DNA from: Mycobacterium sp. | GTDB taxonomy: Bacteria > Actinomycetota > Actinomycetes > Mycobacteriales > Mycobacteriaceae | Length of the DNA: 5,396 bases | Reading direction: 5' to 3' | Assembly (NCBI GenBank): GCA_023264755.1 | Contig: JAHFVB010000373.1 | Coordinates: 1-5,396 of the forward strand | Part shown: positions 4,800-5,396 of the stretch, one piece after another | How positions within the stretch are numbered: the stretch's first letter is position 1 | How the letters are laid out: every line of letters starts with the position of its first letter | Program-made: the position numbers and the translations under genes | Notes under the pieces: generated by a model | Seen by the model: the letters and a program-made list of their open reading frames with translations, nothing else | Told to the model about the DNA's origin: nothing | Databases searched by the model: none

Positions 4800-5396
4800 C
4801 TACGGTCCTTGCCATTCGTAGATGCGGTCCTCGCCGTTGTCGTAGATCTTCTTCCACGACCGCGACTTGTCTAGCGACACTAGCCCGTCAGGCATGACGA
4901 ACCCGCGGACCACCGGAGTGCTCGTCACCACGTAGCGGATGTTCAGTGCATGGACGGCCTCGGCGACGCGCTGATCGAAGTCCGCGTCGTCGGCGTAGGC
5001 CCAGAAGTTGAACCGGTTGGGGCCGGGCCCCTGTTGTTGGGGAAAGTCGTAGTGCGTCCACAGCGGATGAAGGCCGTTGACGGCGTACATCCACGCCGTG
5101 CCGTCGGTGTTGGCGTTGCCGATGAGGGTGTCCCGCGCTCCGGGCAGCGTGGCCAGGTAGTCGAATGCCTCGATGTCCTTGGCGTCGATCATCACCGAGT
5201 CGTACTTCTCGCCGATCAGGAGGCGGTGTCGGGGGAAGTAGTGCCACGCCAAGCCGACCGAGACCGCGACCAGCGCCGCCGCGGTCAACCCGTACCCGAG
5301 GCGTGGGCTGACCCGAGGCGCGAGGCGGCGCAGTCGGTCGACCGCCCAGTCCGCCATCGTGAACAGTGCGATGCCGGCCATCGGGGCGAGCAGCAG
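4800..5396 (-). CDS. C-terminal part of an Rv3779-like polytopic membrane glycosyltransferase (5' partial)
   Basis: The frame is open to the right window edge and ends at a TAG (4802-4800), showing the last 198 residues. The visible part holds the end of one hydrophobic segment (1-13), a basic loop (DRLRRLAPRVSPR, 20-32), a final membrane span (about 34-53) and then a soluble domain of about 145 residues, with GNANTDGTAWMYAVNGLHP (93-111), NIRYVVTS (152-159) and a terminal IYEWQGP. This resembles the extracytoplasmic C-terminal domain of large GT-C-type actinobacterial membrane proteins. Position immediately before bpa-wzt-glfT1-wzm identifies it as the Rv3779 counterpart (about 666 residues in M. 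tuberculosis). Rv3779 has been implicated in transferring galactosamine from a polyprenyl-phosphate donor onto arabinogalactan. The catalytic N-terminal loops lie outside the window, so the activity cannot be checked here. The orthology call rests mainly on synteny. Confidence 0.8.
   Translation of the reverse strand: MLLAPMAGIALFTMADWAVDRLRRLAPRVSPRLGYGLTAAALVAVSVGLAWHYFPRHRLLIGEKYDSVMIDAKDIEAFDYLATLPGARDTLIGNANTDGTAWMYAVNGLHPLWTHYDFPQQQGPGPNRFNFWAYADDADFDQRVAEAVHALNIRYVVTSTPVVRGFVMPDGLVSLDKSRSWKKIYDNGEDRIYEWQGP

Noticed and set aside
1..5396. CRISPR array, tRNA, insertion sequence or phage attachment site
   Set aside because: No repeated spacer-like units, no tRNA-like cloverleaf, no transposase frame and no terminal inverted repeats were seen; almost all of the window is coding.

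Overview
The window is high-GC actinobacterial DNA. Gene content and order point to a mycobacterium (Mycobacterium or Mycolicibacterium, most likely not M. tuberculosis itself). On the minus strand it carries the conserved arabinogalactan locus known in M. tuberculosis as Rv3779-Rv3780-Rv3781-Rv3782-Rv3783. The link between a GQYL-tailed proteasome activator (Bpa) and a galactan initiation/export cassette is characteristic of mycolic-acid bacteria.

Layout: (1) Positions 2-1126 (+) hold the 3' part of a fusion protein with an alpha/beta-hydrolase domain followed by a class III nucleotide cyclase domain; its 5' end lies outside the window. (2) Positions 1127-1246 are a short convergent intergenic gap with one weak hairpin. 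(3) The rest, reading from the right edge leftwards on the minus strand, is one tightly packed gene string: the C-terminal end of an Rv3779-like membrane protein, bpa, wzt (rfbE), glfT1, wzm (rfbD), and a small VOC/glyoxalase-fold gene. Gaps are 15, 11, -4, -4 and 10 nt, so it is probably one operon with strong translational coupling through wzt-glfT1-wzm and probably into the VOC gene. The operon promoter is not in the window.

How the genes work together: GlfT1 adds the first galactofuranose residues to the decaprenyl-PP-GlcNAc-Rha primer on the cytoplasmic face. GlfT2, encoded elsewhere, extends the galactan. Wzm (membrane) and Wzt (ATPase) form the ABC transporter proposed to move lipid-linked galactan across the membrane. 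The Rv3779-like protein is a membrane enzyme linked in M. tuberculosis to late decoration of arabinogalactan. Bpa is an ATP-independent activator of the 20S proteasome; its place in this operon is conserved but its functional link is unclear. The VOC gene after wzm and the cyclase beyond it are where this window seems to differ from the M. tuberculosis arrangement.

Most of the window is a known locus, and no wholly new system is evident. The points most worth a second look are the active-site substitutions in the cyclase, a perfect in-frame duplication at the C-terminus of Wzt, and the VOC gene whose ribosome-binding site overlaps the wzm stop codon.
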